Of a stretch of 64,000 nt of DNA, positions 35,137 through 45,401 are shown piece by piece. The stretch comes from Calliphora vicina. Lineage: Eukaryota; Arthropoda; Insecta; Diptera; Calliphoridae. A program made the translations under genes and the position numbers. Below the pieces are notes generated by a model, which was not told the origin of the DNA, searched no databases, and saw only the letters and a list, made by a program, of their open reading frames with translations. The stretch lies in NCBI RefSeq assembly GCF_958450345.1, contig NC_088784.1, positions 69,837,747-69,901,746 on the forward strand, written 5' to 3'. Positions within the stretch are counted from its first letter, which is position 1; each line of letters begins with the position of its first letter.

Positions 35137-36105
35137 CCATTACTCATGCAAAGCATTGTTTTGGAACTAGGAAAATAGGTTATGGGAGGGAAGAAAGAGG
35201 AAATAGTGTTTGTGGACATTCGATTTGAACTTTTCTACATTGAAAATGACAGGAAATACTTCAGCGGGAAGTTTGTTCAAGATTCGTACATTACGGCTAA
35301 AGAACGATTTTTTCCTGTAGTGTGTTGTGCGGTCCACTGGCCAATCGACCAGAAAGGGATGTGTTCTTGATGAAAAACGTGTATTACGTAAATATCTGTG
35401 AGTATCAGGAATAAGTTCCCAGATTTCATCAGAGCACATACTATTGTAGTACCGATATCGTAGTGAAACGCAGCCCACATTGCGACGGTGCTCCAGCGAA
35501 TCAATATAGTTCGCACTCTCTTGTATTTTCGTTAGGATATAGGTGGTATAAATAGTGAGGAGATCAGATGGAGAGAAGTAATTCCTACTGAAAAAAGTGT
35601 TTAGATCAGCGGACATCACATTGTATTCTCATGCCCAGAACATCAAGAGCGTCTGATTCCACAATATTTACAACACCCATAAATACAAATGAAGCGACAG
35701 GGTCTGTCGTTCGTTTTTGTGTCAACATGCAACACTGAGTCTGGCGAGCGTTGAAAGCGACCCTATCCGCACGACCCCATTCAGAGATTGTCAGTAGGTC
35801 CCGATTAAGAGAATCATTCATGTTTCGCCTCATTGCCAGAATCTCCGACTGTAATCTTGGCCTGTAATTGAATGAATATGAATGGCGAATGTTGCTGTCA
35901 TCTGCAAAAGAATAGATAGGGTTAGAAGTTTGACATAGAAGGTCGTTTAGAAAAATAAGAAATAGAGTAGGAGAAAGAACGGAACATTGCGGTACCCCTG
36001 AATTTATCTTGAACTCGTTTGATCAAATGCCATCTCTAACAACTCGTATAGTGCGAACTCTGAGAAAGCTCTTTATAAATCGAGAGAAGTAAAATGGCCC
36101 TTAAT
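35137..36105 (-). mobile_element. 5'-truncated jockey-like retrotransposon, copy 1
   Basis: On the minus strand from 36100 downward: 'SGVPQCSVLSPTLFLIFLND', 'YSFADDSNI' (the RT catalytic F-A-D-D), 'LNRDLLTISEWG', 'RVAFNARQTQCCMLT', 'SDALDVLGM', then after a frame change 'YIDSLEHRRNVGCVSLRYRY', 'LRNTRFSSRTHPFLVDWP' and the end 'FPVIFNVEKFKSNVHKHY'. This is the C-terminal half of a jockey-clade RT protein and its stop codon. 5' truncation fits target-primed reverse transcription. A second copy sharing the same 3' end is at 44290-44925. Confidence 0.8.
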
Positions 36106-36389
36106 AAACAAAATTTGGTTTTTTGCCATTTTCACTCCCCAGTTTGGTGAACATTGGCGGTTAAGAAAAAATTAAATTTTTTCAGTTTTTGTAAAAATTT
36201 TCCCATTAAAATATTACTTTTGCAATTTAATTTAAAAGAATAGAAATGTGTACGTAATTGTCGTTCTAATGAGATATAAAAAATAGAAATTGGTCAAAAA
36301 ATGTTAAAGATATTAAATATTCCCCAGGCCATTGACGTGTCTCAGGCCAATAAAACAAGAAATGTAGAAACAAAATTAACATATTTTGA

Positions 36390-36935
36390 GAAATATTGAA
36401 ATAAAAGCTCATTTTTACTTAAAATATATTCAAATTGTATATGAGTTTTTGTCTTCGTAGGGTACCATTAACCTATTCGCAGGTATGACCAAAAAAATAA
36501 AAAAATTTTACCTCCATTTTCTAACTTTTAAAAAATTTGTTAAACAAATTTCAGAATTTTTTTATCATATTATTAAGATTTATTGAGAATAAAAATATGA
36601 AAATATCTCATATAGTTTTTTTCGAAAAACAAATTATTTGGCCATATTTTGGCGAATGAGCTCAATTTCCTTACTGTTATGAATTTTAAGAAAAACCTAT
36701 TCAGAATATTATAGTCCAGATAATTCTAAATATACTCTGAAAGTTTAAAATTGGAAAACGTTAAAGATCAAATTTTTCAATATTTGGAATTTCTAATTAA
36801 AAGATGTTATTTATTTTTGGGCCGATTTTGATGAAACTTAAGAAAAATATAACATGAAGTCTAGTAGTGAAATTAACCCATAATGGCACTTGGGGTTAAA
36901 ATGACCCCAAACTTTTAAAATCATAAAAAACCTCA
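36390..36935 (+). repeat. Dispersed repeat family 5, copy 2
   Basis: Same orientation as 31690-32350, with several small deletions. Its right part ('GGGCCGATTTTGATGAAACT', 'AACATGAAGTCTAGTA') is repeated in inverted orientation at 38545-38700, with the hAT element between the two arms. Confidence 0.65.
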
Positions 36936-37388
36936 ATAGTGCTGAACAAAATTGGATTTTTAAAGGAAGCAAACTTAAGAATATTGAAGTGTGTATTAGA
37001 AAGTAGTAAGTTAACCCATTTGAAAATTTGTTCATAATTTTGACCACACATTTTTTGAACTGCAAAATATCGGATTTTGGCCTTAATAACCTAATTAATA
37101 TTTTATTGAGCATTTTTGAATAATAAAATTGATTTTAACCCTTTAGTAGGGTATTCAATTAATCGGGTTCTTGGTTTAATCGGTTAATGGAGCAAATAAT
37201 TAATCGGGGTTTAGATTTAATCGGTTAATTCAAAATTATTCGATTAACCGAATAATTTGTATTTTAATTTAATATTGAAAGGAGTACTTTTATAAGCAAG
37301 TTAATAAAAAAACAAAAACATAAAAACCAAACAAAACATAACAATTCAATAAAACAATAAATAGGGAATCTTATGCAATAATCTTTAA

Positions 37389-37655
37389 CCTTCGCTTTAC
37401 CAATACCCACCCGGGTGACCATATCGATTTTATTGGTTTAATATTTTTTTTAATTTTGTTTCGATTTAAATGAAATTTGTACTCACTGAACAAATTCTAG
37501 AGTTCTACAGAATTTAATAGAACCATTTTAAACTTTTTATAAGGTTTTTTCAATTTTTTAAAATTTCGTTCATCGCATATATTTATAGAAGTGTAGTGTC
37601 ACCCGGGTGGGTATTGGTAAACCATGTACATAAAACACCTTTGGTAAAGCGAAGG
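37389..37655. mobile_element. piggyBac-like MITE, copy 1
   Basis: 267 bp, flanked on both sides by TTAA (37385-37388 and 37656-37659), the piggyBac target. The ends CCTTCGCTTTACCAA are inverted, and a second inverted block ACCCACCCGGGTG is just inside at both ends. The right end has an extra 24-bp or so spacer between the two blocks. No coding content. The second copy at 42469-42736 is in the opposite orientation. Confidence 0.85.
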
Positions 37656-37676
37656 TTAAAAAAATATTATATATAC

Positions 37677-37771
37677 TTTGTTGGATCTCAGATGAATATT
37701 TCTCAATGTTACACACGGAATGACAAACTTATATATACCCTCATTCACCACTTATGGTGGTGGAGGGTATA
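37677..37771 (+). mobile_element. 3' tail fragment of hairpin-headed repeat family 2
   Basis: ATATACTTTGTTGG, 'AATATTTCTCAATGTTACAC' and the terminal hairpin CACCACTTATGGTGGTG before GAGGGTATAAAAA match the last 95 bp of the 1.87-kb units at 61685-61787 and 63560-63662. Only the tail is present. It lies between two near-identical 85-bp stretches (37304-37388 and 37769-37853). Confidence 0.75.
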
Positions 37772-38544
37772 AAAAAACAAAAACATAAAAACCAAACAAA
37801 ACATAACAATTCAATAAAACAATAAATAGGGAATCTTCTGAAATAATCTTTTAAAAAAAGAATATGATTTAAATGCTTTCCTTTTAAACGATTTTTTACT
37901 TTTTAATAAAACCTGACTTGACAAAACTCTCTCACTGATTGTAGAAATCGGAAGTAAGGTATGATAAAGCATATCCAATTTCTCAGTTCTATTTTTAGTT
38001 TTCTCTAAGCATATAAAATCCTCCATCATACCATTGGAGTTCTTTTTGGATTTTTTTAGATTTTGAATACTTTTAATAGTTTCGTCAAGTTCTGATAAAA
38101 CACTCGTTTCAGTAATGTCTTCAGTTTCGTCTATTACCATGTCGTCCTCGGACTCATTAGGACAAAGTTCAACATAGAAACATTCTACAAAAAAGGTCGT
38201 TTCCAAATTCCTTAGTTTCAGTTTTAGTACAATACTTCAAAAAACTATTGCTAGAAGGAAATGTTCACGAGTTAAGAAATAAAATTTGTGTGTTTTAAAC
38301 TATATTTATATATGAAGTGCAAAAAGAAAAGAAATTTCGACACAAATTAATCGGTTTATTTATTATTTGAAAATCGTCAATTTTAAATTATTCGAACAGT
38401 TAACCGACCAAAATTAATCGGTTAACCGATTAACGGTTAATCGATTGAATACCCTAACCTTTAGTGTACTTTTGATTTATTAAATTAAAAAAATAACTTG
38501 AATGTTTCTGTTTATTAAATTATAAAATTTTAGTGTCATTTAAG

Positions 38545-38700
38545 AGTTAATATAAATTTTTGTGCTGCTATTATAAATACTAGACTTCATGTTATATTTT
38601 TATTAAGTTTCATCAAAATTGGACCAAAAATAAATAACATTTCGCTATCTTTAAATTAGATATTCCAAATATTGAACAATTTGACCTTTGTCGATTATTC
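38545..38700 (-). repeat. Dispersed repeat family 5, inverted partial copy 3
   Basis: Inverse of the part of family 5 containing 'TACTAGACTTCATGTTATAT' and 'AGTTTCATCAAAATTGG'. It is followed to about 38812 by TATTCGAATAACAACCCTAG, which resembles an hAT-type terminus ending CAACCCT. Confidence 0.5.
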
Positions 38701-38812
38701 GACATTTATTGATCGAATAATTTTTTATTCCAAACTAAAAAATTGTATTCATTTGAATACAATAAATTTGTTTCCTCTATTATTCAAATAATTTGTATTC
38801 GAATAACAACCC

Positions 38813-39488
38813 TAGTTATTACCGATACTAAGTTATACGATATTTTAAAATAGTTCAAAGCATATTTCAAAAACAATATTTTCGATAAGATGTGAAATGT
38901 TATAATAAATTTGCCTAATTATAGAAAATGAAACAATTAATATTTTTAATTTGTTATCAACTGTACCAATTTGGTTCAACCCTGTGCACAAATATAGCTC
39001 TCTTCATATCACACAGATCGATCGCCAGCCATATTAAAGCCAAGTTAAAATTTCGCACATGTTTCGGTTAATATGTTTGTTATTGTTAATTTGTTGTTGC
39101 TGTTTATTTGCTAAAATAATAAAAAAAACTTTACCAAAGTTTTTTTTTGGAGTTTGTTGTTATTGTTTTTTTTTATTTTATTTTATCTAGTGCGCCCATC
39201 AATTATTTATTCCCCCTTTAGTTTGCCGGAGATGATCGAGATTGTGTTCGGTGTTTTATTACTCGAATGACGAAGAGTAAAAAATAAAAAGTGTGCGTGA
39301 GTTAAGTGTAGTAACTCAGTGCCGGTAATTCTATTTAACGATCTCATCATACATATAGTTTTTTATGAATTTATTATTGTTTTTTTTACTTTACTTTTCG
39401 CCTGTACTGTGTACTGTTGTTGTTATTAACAGACAGTTGTGATTCTTTTATACGCTCATTATTCGTAAATAGTGTAGGGCGTTTTTAG
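38813..39488. other. Upstream region of gene C
   Basis: Intergenic DNA, less dominated by repeats than its surroundings, presumably holding control elements for gene C. I see no transposon copy here and no motif I can name with confidence. Confidence 0.35.
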
Positions 39489-39526
39489 TATAAAATGAGA
39501 AGCCCATCATCGTAACGACATCAGTA
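39489..39526 (+). promoter_or_regulatory. Core promoter of gene C (TATA box and initiator)
   Basis: TATAAAA at 39489-39495 and TCAGTA at 39521-39526, matching the arthropod initiator TCAGT with +1 A at 39523, 34 bp after the first base of the TATA box. The 5' UTR to the ATG at 39770 would be 247 nt, unspliced. Confidence 0.8.
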
Positions 39527-39769
39527 CAATTTGTCAACTCGCATTGAAAGAATTCAATTTCCTTATCATTACTGTGTTTGTGTATTTGTGTTTAAGTGTA
39601 AATTCCTTCCTTCACTTGTGGATTATTTTAACCTAGACCTACAAAAATTTACCAGACCAAAACAAACGAAAAGAAAATCGTTAAAAACAAAGGATTAAAT
39701 TACAATTTAATAAAAAAAATTTAATTTTATAACTCAAAAAGAAAGAAACAAACAAAAAATTTAAACAAA

Positions 39770-39933
39770 ATGTACAAGTTCAGTTTGGTTTTATTGTGCG
39801 CTGCTTTATTTGCCGTTGCCTTGGCTCGTCCTGCTCAAGATCAAGCAGCTGATGCTGTCACAACCACCACCACACCAGCCACCATCATCAAACAGGTCGA
39901 TGTGAATAATCCTGATGGCAGTTTCAACAGCAG
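39770..39933 (+). CDS. Gene C, exon 1: signal peptide and linker of an RR-1 cuticle protein
   Basis: The ATG in context AACAAAATG begins 'MYKFSLVLLCAALFAVALA', a strong signal peptide with likely cleavage before 'RPAQDQ'. A run 'VTTTTTPATIIKQVDVN' follows, and then 'NPDGSFNS', the equivalent of 'PDGSYNY' in gene A. The donor CAG|GTGGGT ends the exon in phase 2, exactly as in genes A and B. Joined to 40815-41055 the protein has 134 residues. It would be secreted to the cuticle. The threonine-rich linker could carry O-glycans (inference). It is the third member of a tandem RR-1 cluster. Confidence 0.92.
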
Positions 39934-40814
39934 GTGGGTTTTAATAGATATTGTGGAAGTATGAGGAATAAATCTAAATAAGATCAAGGACAACTATTTG
40001 AATTTTTAAATCCAAAGAAAGATGGATCTATTAATAAGCCCTAATTTCCTTTTCAAAAAAGTGCTTTCGCTAAAAGTGAAGAAAATCTGTGGTATTTGTT
40101 ACAATCAAATAAAAAAAGGAATTAGATATGAATAATTCAGATCATGGACATAAATCGTAATTTATAATCGTCGTAAATTCCGATTTTTATCAAAATTAAA
40201 TGAGTTGAAAATCAGTTATCAAATCCTTCTCAAATTCCTTTAAAATTAAATCCAAGTTTTTCGGTTATAAATAAATTTGTACCGACTAAAGAAGAATAAC
40301 CTCAATTTTGGAATTTAAGGTTATTCTTCTTTGTTTTGGAAAAATTATGAGTTCCTGATAACCTAAATTTTAAAGTTCTCTGCAAATAGTTCCAACAAAA
40401 TAAAACAGTTTTGAAAGACATGAATTTGACATTGAAATTGCTAGACATGACAAGGTTTTGAATATAAAAACTGTTCATTGATTTTTAGTTTTTCAAGACC
40501 TTACAGCTCTAGATAAGCAGACTTCGTTATAGCAATACTTACAAGACAAATATTTCTTTACTAGAGCATAGCAGCCTCCAGACAATGATATTTAATACTG
40601 ACATTGTCTATGGATTTGCTAGAATAATTCTACATTTGTATTTCTTTTTTTAAATCAAAAACTTAGCATGTTAATAACAAAAAATATTTTAACTTTATAT
40701 TTAAACAATTTCAAAGTAATATTATTGGACTTAAGCTAAACTTCTTATATTTATACACAATTTAAACATTTCAAATATATTTTTATCCATCTTTTCTCTC
40801 TCCTCTCACCCCAG

Positions 40815-41055
40815 CTACGAAACCTCTAATGGCATCAGAGTCGAAAATGTTGGCTACATGAAAACGATTGTAGTGCCCCGCACCGAAACCGAAGACGGTC
40901 AAGTGATTGAAGAACACGAAGAATTGATTTTGGTACAAACCGGCTCTTACAGTTATATGGATCCTGAGGGCAATGTTATTACCCTTAAATATGTGGCCGA
41001 TGAAAACGGTTTCCAACCCGAAGGCGATCATTTACCTCAACCCGTCGTCCAATAG
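40815..41055 (+). CDS. Gene C, exon 2: RR-1 chitin-binding region
   Basis: After a CTCACCCCAG acceptor, C completes AG|C (Ser), giving 'FNSS' joined to 'YETSNGIRVENVGYM'. The exon then has an unusual charged insert 'TIVVPRTETEDGQVIEEHEE', followed by 'GSYSYMDPEGNVITLKYVAD' and 'ENGFQPEGDHLPQP', the RR-1 chitin-binding core. The ORF stops soon after ('VVQ', TAG at 41053-41055), so unlike genes A and B it has no alanine/leucine-rich tail after the core. The insert lengthens the region between the two strands that carry aromatic residues. A poly(A) signal AATAAA is at 41216-41221. Confidence 0.94.
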
Positions 41056-41221
41056 GACACGCAAACGACTCAACCTATATAATTGTACTTAATTAGTTTA
41101 AAGATTTAAGAATATAAGTTTAAGTGTAAATGTATCTATCAGTAAATATGATGAATAATATTTTGTAAAAATGCTCTTTAAGTCACATAACATTAAAATA
41201 CAAACAAACAATACGAATAAA

Positions 41222-42071
41222 TGATAAAGAACTTTTAAGAAGAAATTTTAAAAATCCCCTGTTTTTAATGATGAAGAAAAAATTAAGGTAGTTTTGTAAT
41301 ATGATGTCAGCTGCAGAAATTGTGTGGTTTGGTATTCGAATAATAAATTTTGAGTAGAGAATTTATGTTGATTACCAACAAATTACTGATACATATTTTG
41401 AAATTATATGAGCTTCCAGGTGCTTAAAATTATACGGTTATTTAACTCTTTGTGGCTTAGTGGTCACTTTACTAGCCACCTTTTCTATAAACTTTAAAAC
41501 ATAGTTTATTGGCATCTATTGGCATTTTGCTAAACAATTAAATTTTTTTAAGTTTATTTCAAATGTTTTTTTTAAATAATGCCAAATACTGTTTAGTAGG
41601 ACAGAGTACGGAGCAACTTTAAAAAATCCTCTTCATACGAGTACAATCACAACCCTATTTGTATAGTATCACTGAATTTTAATCGAATGGAAAGGTATTG
41701 GTCCAGACAACAACCATTACCTAAGACTTTTTAAATTATACCACAAAATTTTCTCTATAACGAGTTTGGTTAGTTTCTGGAAGTTGTATTACCTGATCAA
41801 AGAGATCTAGGATCATCAATTATACAGCCTTCTTACGGTGTCAAAATTAACTATCTAAATAACCAAGGATTTCTACAGATGCTCACTAAATCCCTTTACA
41901 TTTTCCAACTCAAAAAACAATATATTGTGACATAGCTTGTCAAGTAATTTTCATAAAATTCTTTTAAAATTTTCAAAATATTTTTTTTTTTACTTTTTAC
42001 CAATTCTCCATTTTTAGAAAAACTAAGCTTGCATTATTGCACCATTTTTTTATTCGCAGTCCTTATTTCGT
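41222..42071. other. Intergenic, no recognised feature
   Basis: AT-rich DNA between the end of gene C and a small inverted-repeat element. Nothing further seen. Confidence 0.35.
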
Positions 42072-42309
42072 CCCCTCAATAAAACAATAGTGTATAAGCA
42101 TACACATCATTATTTTTTATCGCATAATAAGAATCTACATAACTGATTCTAAATTCAAATTCAAAATTTGGTGAAATTCTACTACCACAAAATGGGCAAA
42201 AAGATCAATTGAAATATTACTTTTGTTCAGATATCTACTAACATAAAAATTTTAAACTCAATTATTTCGAAATGGCAAAAAAATTATACACTATTGTTTT
42301 ATTAAGGGG
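42072..42309. mobile_element. MITE candidate with CCCCTCAATAAAACAATAG ends
   Basis: The 238-bp segment is bounded by CCCCTCAATAAAACAATAG plus TGTAT and its inverse ATACACTATTGTTTTATTAA plus GGGG, about 24 bp with one mismatch. No coding content and no clear target duplication. Confidence 0.7.
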
Positions 42310-42425
42310 TGTTAATAAAGGAGTATATCATTCAATAATCAACAGTGGAAGGATAAGCAATAACAGCGAGAGTTCGGTTACTCCTCTATTGTTGGAAGAG
42401 AAGATTTCCCGTTTTCTCGTTGTTA

Positions 42426-43137
42426 AGGCCCAACTATAATATGCATACACTAGCTTAAGTCAGCTTAACCTTCGCTTTACCAAAGGTTTTTTATGTACAT
42501 GGTTTACCAATACCCACCCGGGTGACACTACACTTCTATAAATATATGCGACGAACGAAATTTTAAAAAATTGAAAAAACATTATAAAAAGTTTAAAATG
42601 GTTCTATTAAATTTTATAGAACTCTAGAATTTGTTCAGTGAGTACAAATTTCATTTAAATCGAAACAAAATTAAAAAAAAATATTAAACCAATAAAATCG
42701 ATGTGGTCACCCGGGTGGGTATTGGTAAAGCGAAGGTTAAGCAAATGTGCGAATACATATAAAACGTATGTGACAAACTCTAATGTACTTAAGAGAGTTT
42801 CGTCAAGTTTCGTCGAATTTTATTTGCTTAAGCAAAGTGCGAAGCTGGTCGCACATTCCGTACGGAATCAGCTGTGTATTTATTTTATACAAAGAAAATA
42901 AAGAAATAAATGAAAAGGATGAAGAAAATTTATATATTTTGATAAAATAATAAGAAATACTTATTTTTTTAATTGCAAGTTGCACATAAATGTTCAAATG
43001 GGGCTAAATAGTTTTGAATGCACGTAAGTACACTATAGCCACCTAAAGTTTCTTTGAATTTCCTTAAGCATTTGACAGACTTTTCGTTCGGTTTTGACAT
43101 TACCTTAAGCTAGCTTATGCATATTATAGTTGGGCCT
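42426..43137. mobile_element. PIF/Harbinger-type MITE candidate
   Basis: Ends AGGCCCAACTATAATATGCA (42426) and the exact inverse at 43137, extending with one small gap to 'CTAGCTTAAG'. TTA flanks both sides (42423-42425 and 43138-43140), fitting the 3-bp TWA duplication of PIF/Harbinger elements. The interior has no transposase and hosts the second piggyBac-like MITE. Confidence 0.75.
42469..42736. mobile_element. piggyBac-like MITE, copy 2 (inverted relative to copy 1)
   Basis: 268 bp flanked by TTAA at 42465-42468 and 42737-42740, with CCTTCGCTTTACCAA inverted ends and the internal ACCCACCCGGGTG pair. It reads as the reverse complement of 37389-37655 and is nearly identical, implying recent transposition. 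It is nested in the Harbinger-type MITE. Confidence 0.87.
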
Positions 43138-43140
43138 TTA

Positions 43141-44289
43141 CATCTTCAGCAAAAGTCATTGTACGGAGGTTATAGTTAAGTTTCAACAGATTATCAACAA
43201 TTCGCTTTCTCTGCGCATTCATACATGGCCAGATATTTCTGGTTTCAATAACACTCTGCTACAAAATTACACTTTTTGTCAGAACTTGAAAAGCGACCTA
43301 ATGGGGGTTGTAGGCCTAGGTGAGGACATACTAAAACCGTTTTCAAAGATTTTGAAACACCCTCAAAATTTTGAGATATTTTGAAAAAACTGTTTTAGGG
43401 TAGGTCGTAGTACTTTAGTACCTCTAACTCACACAGACCGATTTCAAAATTTTAAAAAAATTATAGTTAGACAAAGAATTAAGCTTTCATAAAATGTATG
43501 CATAAAATGTATATCGAAAAAATTGCGTAAGTTTTTATAAAAATTCAACAATAGTTATTTTAATTTTTTTCCATAAAAACCTATTATTTTTTGCACAGTG
43601 TTTTAAAGACAACTTTATATGGGAAAAATTAGATATTACTTGTTAAAATCGGTTTATATTTGCAAAAGTTATTAAACTTTTTTTAAAAAAGTTCGAAAAA
43701 ATTTACCTTGTAAATTCAAAATTTTACAAATATTTTTTTTTCTACAGTTTTTTGTTTTTTTTTTTATTCATATGCGCTGGGGGATAAAATACTAAAAATG
43801 GTGTTAATTAAAAGTTGAATAACTTTTACAATTTTCATCCGATTTGAATAATTAAAACCAAACTTTATGTTGGTATAAAGTTTTATAAACTTTCATATCA
43901 AAATAAGCAATGAAAAGCGACTAAAATCAAAAATGTTGATAAATTTTGTTTTTCTTTTAGATATTCTTAACAAAAACAATACTTATAACTTACAAATGTA
44001 TAAAAAAGTGCACTTAGTTTTAAAGCGTAATCAGTTTTCTTTGCAAAGCCGTTAACTTATTTAAAGTCGGACAAAAACTGACTGAAAACGGTTTTTTATG
44101 AATAACTTCTGAATTTGAGGGTGTTTTTGAAATTTTTTGAAACAATTTGTAATGTACTCAGCAAGCCTATACCCACGCTAGGTCGTTTTCCAAGTTTTTT
44201 TTCCATCGTAGCACCGTGTAATTAATTCTCTCATTTATTATTTGAAATGTCTTTAACAATTTTTTTTTCTTGGACCAGTACTCAGGGAC
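43141..44289. other. Unclassified, probably repeat-derived DNA
   Basis: Blocks such as 'TTGTAGGCCTAGGTGAGGAC' near 43309 and 'CTATACCCACGCTAGGTCG' near 44167 look like the two ends of a divergent element, but no second copy or coding motif was found. Confidence 0.25.
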
Positions 44290-44925
44290 CTCTACTCATG
44301 CAAAGCATTGTGTTGGAACTAGGAAAATAGGTTATGGGAGGGAGAATATAGGGAGTAGTGATTGTGGACATTCGATCTGAATTTTTCTACATTGAAAATG
44401 ACAGGAAAGACTTCAGCATGAAGTTTGTTCCACATACGTACAGTACGGCTAAATAACGAATTTTCCCTATAGTGTGTTGTAACCATAAAGAGATATGCTC
44501 TTGATGAGAAATGTGTATTACGTAAAAATCTACGGGAATCAGGAACAAGTTTCCTAATTTCAACAGAGCACATTCCATTGTGGTACTGATAGAACAGTGA
44601 AACGCAGCCCACATTGCGACGGTGATCTAGCGAATGAATAGAGTTGGATCCCTACTGCCACCAATAATTACCTTCGCCCTCTCCTGTATGCTGTCGAGAA
44701 ACTCCAAAATAGACTTTGAAGCACCGGCCTATACAAGGGAGATGTATTCTATTTTCGGTCGGATATAGCTGGTGTAAATAGTAAGGAGATCAGTTTCAGA
44801 AATACGAGACAATTAAATTCTTCTTTCGACACTTGAAAAATATGTATAGACCAGCGGACATCACATTGTAATCTCATGCCCAGAACATCAAGAGCGTTTG
44901 ATTTCACAATATTTGCACCACCATT
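44290..44925 (-). mobile_element. 5'-truncated jockey-like retrotransposon, copy 2
   Basis: The minus strand encodes 'GCVSLFYQYHNGMCSVEIRK', 'FLRNTHFSSRAY', 'TVRMWNKLHAEVFPVIFNVE' and 'PSHNLFS' before the stop. Its 3' end and untranslated tail match copy 1 (35137). It keeps the segment around 44640-44760 that is deleted in copy 1 but ends sooner at its 5' side. Confidence 0.8.
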
Positions 44926-45401
44926 GAGTCTTCAATTTGCCCTCATGCGGTGATAAACCTATGCGACAATGTAATACGGTATGGTGACGGCTTTTAGTCA
45001 GACAATTATCTGCAGTGTCTCTATCTCCAGAGACCCAGGTGAGTATGACTGAGGAATGTCTTCCTATATCCACAAGAGACACCCGACTTTCGTAGAATTT
45101 TGCAATGTGGAAATATTCTATAGGGCTCTAATGGCCGCCTTAATATCATTTTTCGCATATGTCCTTATAGTTGTAACCTCGGTCTTAATTATACAAAAAT
45201 AATCCTATAGGCCAAGAGTCTCTAGATCTCTATATAACAGAATTGCTTATAATGCCGAAATACGTTATTCGAATTGATAACACAGTTAGAACCAATAACC
45301 TTTTCTCTGCAAAATAATGGAGTTCCCACTTTTAGTAGCTTCGTTCTGTGTATTCAGATACCAATTAAGATTGCTATCCATTGGTATTTAGTTTAGATTA
45401 T
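44926..45401. other. No recognised feature
   Basis: Mixed-composition DNA beyond the retrotransposon truncation point. Nothing supported. Confidence 0.3.

Larger units (their letters stand above)
37147..38456 (-). mobile_element. hAT element, non-autonomous or decayed
   Basis: Termini TAGGGTATTCAAT (37147) and ATTGAATACCCTA (38456) are perfect inverted repeats. Just inside lie repeated 'TTAATCGGTTAA' subterminal motifs. The flanks CCCTTTAG (37139-37146) and ACCTTTAG (38457-38464) form an 8-bp target duplication with one mismatch, the hAT hallmark. The minus-strand frame 38206-37811 carries 'LLPISTISERVLSS', matching the hAT C-terminal dimerisation block '..STISERVFS..G', and 'KKSFKRKAF'. Most of the transposase is missing. 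A piggyBac-like MITE and an unrelated repeat tail are inserted inside. Confidence 0.85.

Noticed and set aside
35167..35619. 150-codon minus-strand frame as a host gene
   Set aside because: It is the C-terminal part of a jockey-like RT, with a second copy of the same sequence at 44.3 kb.
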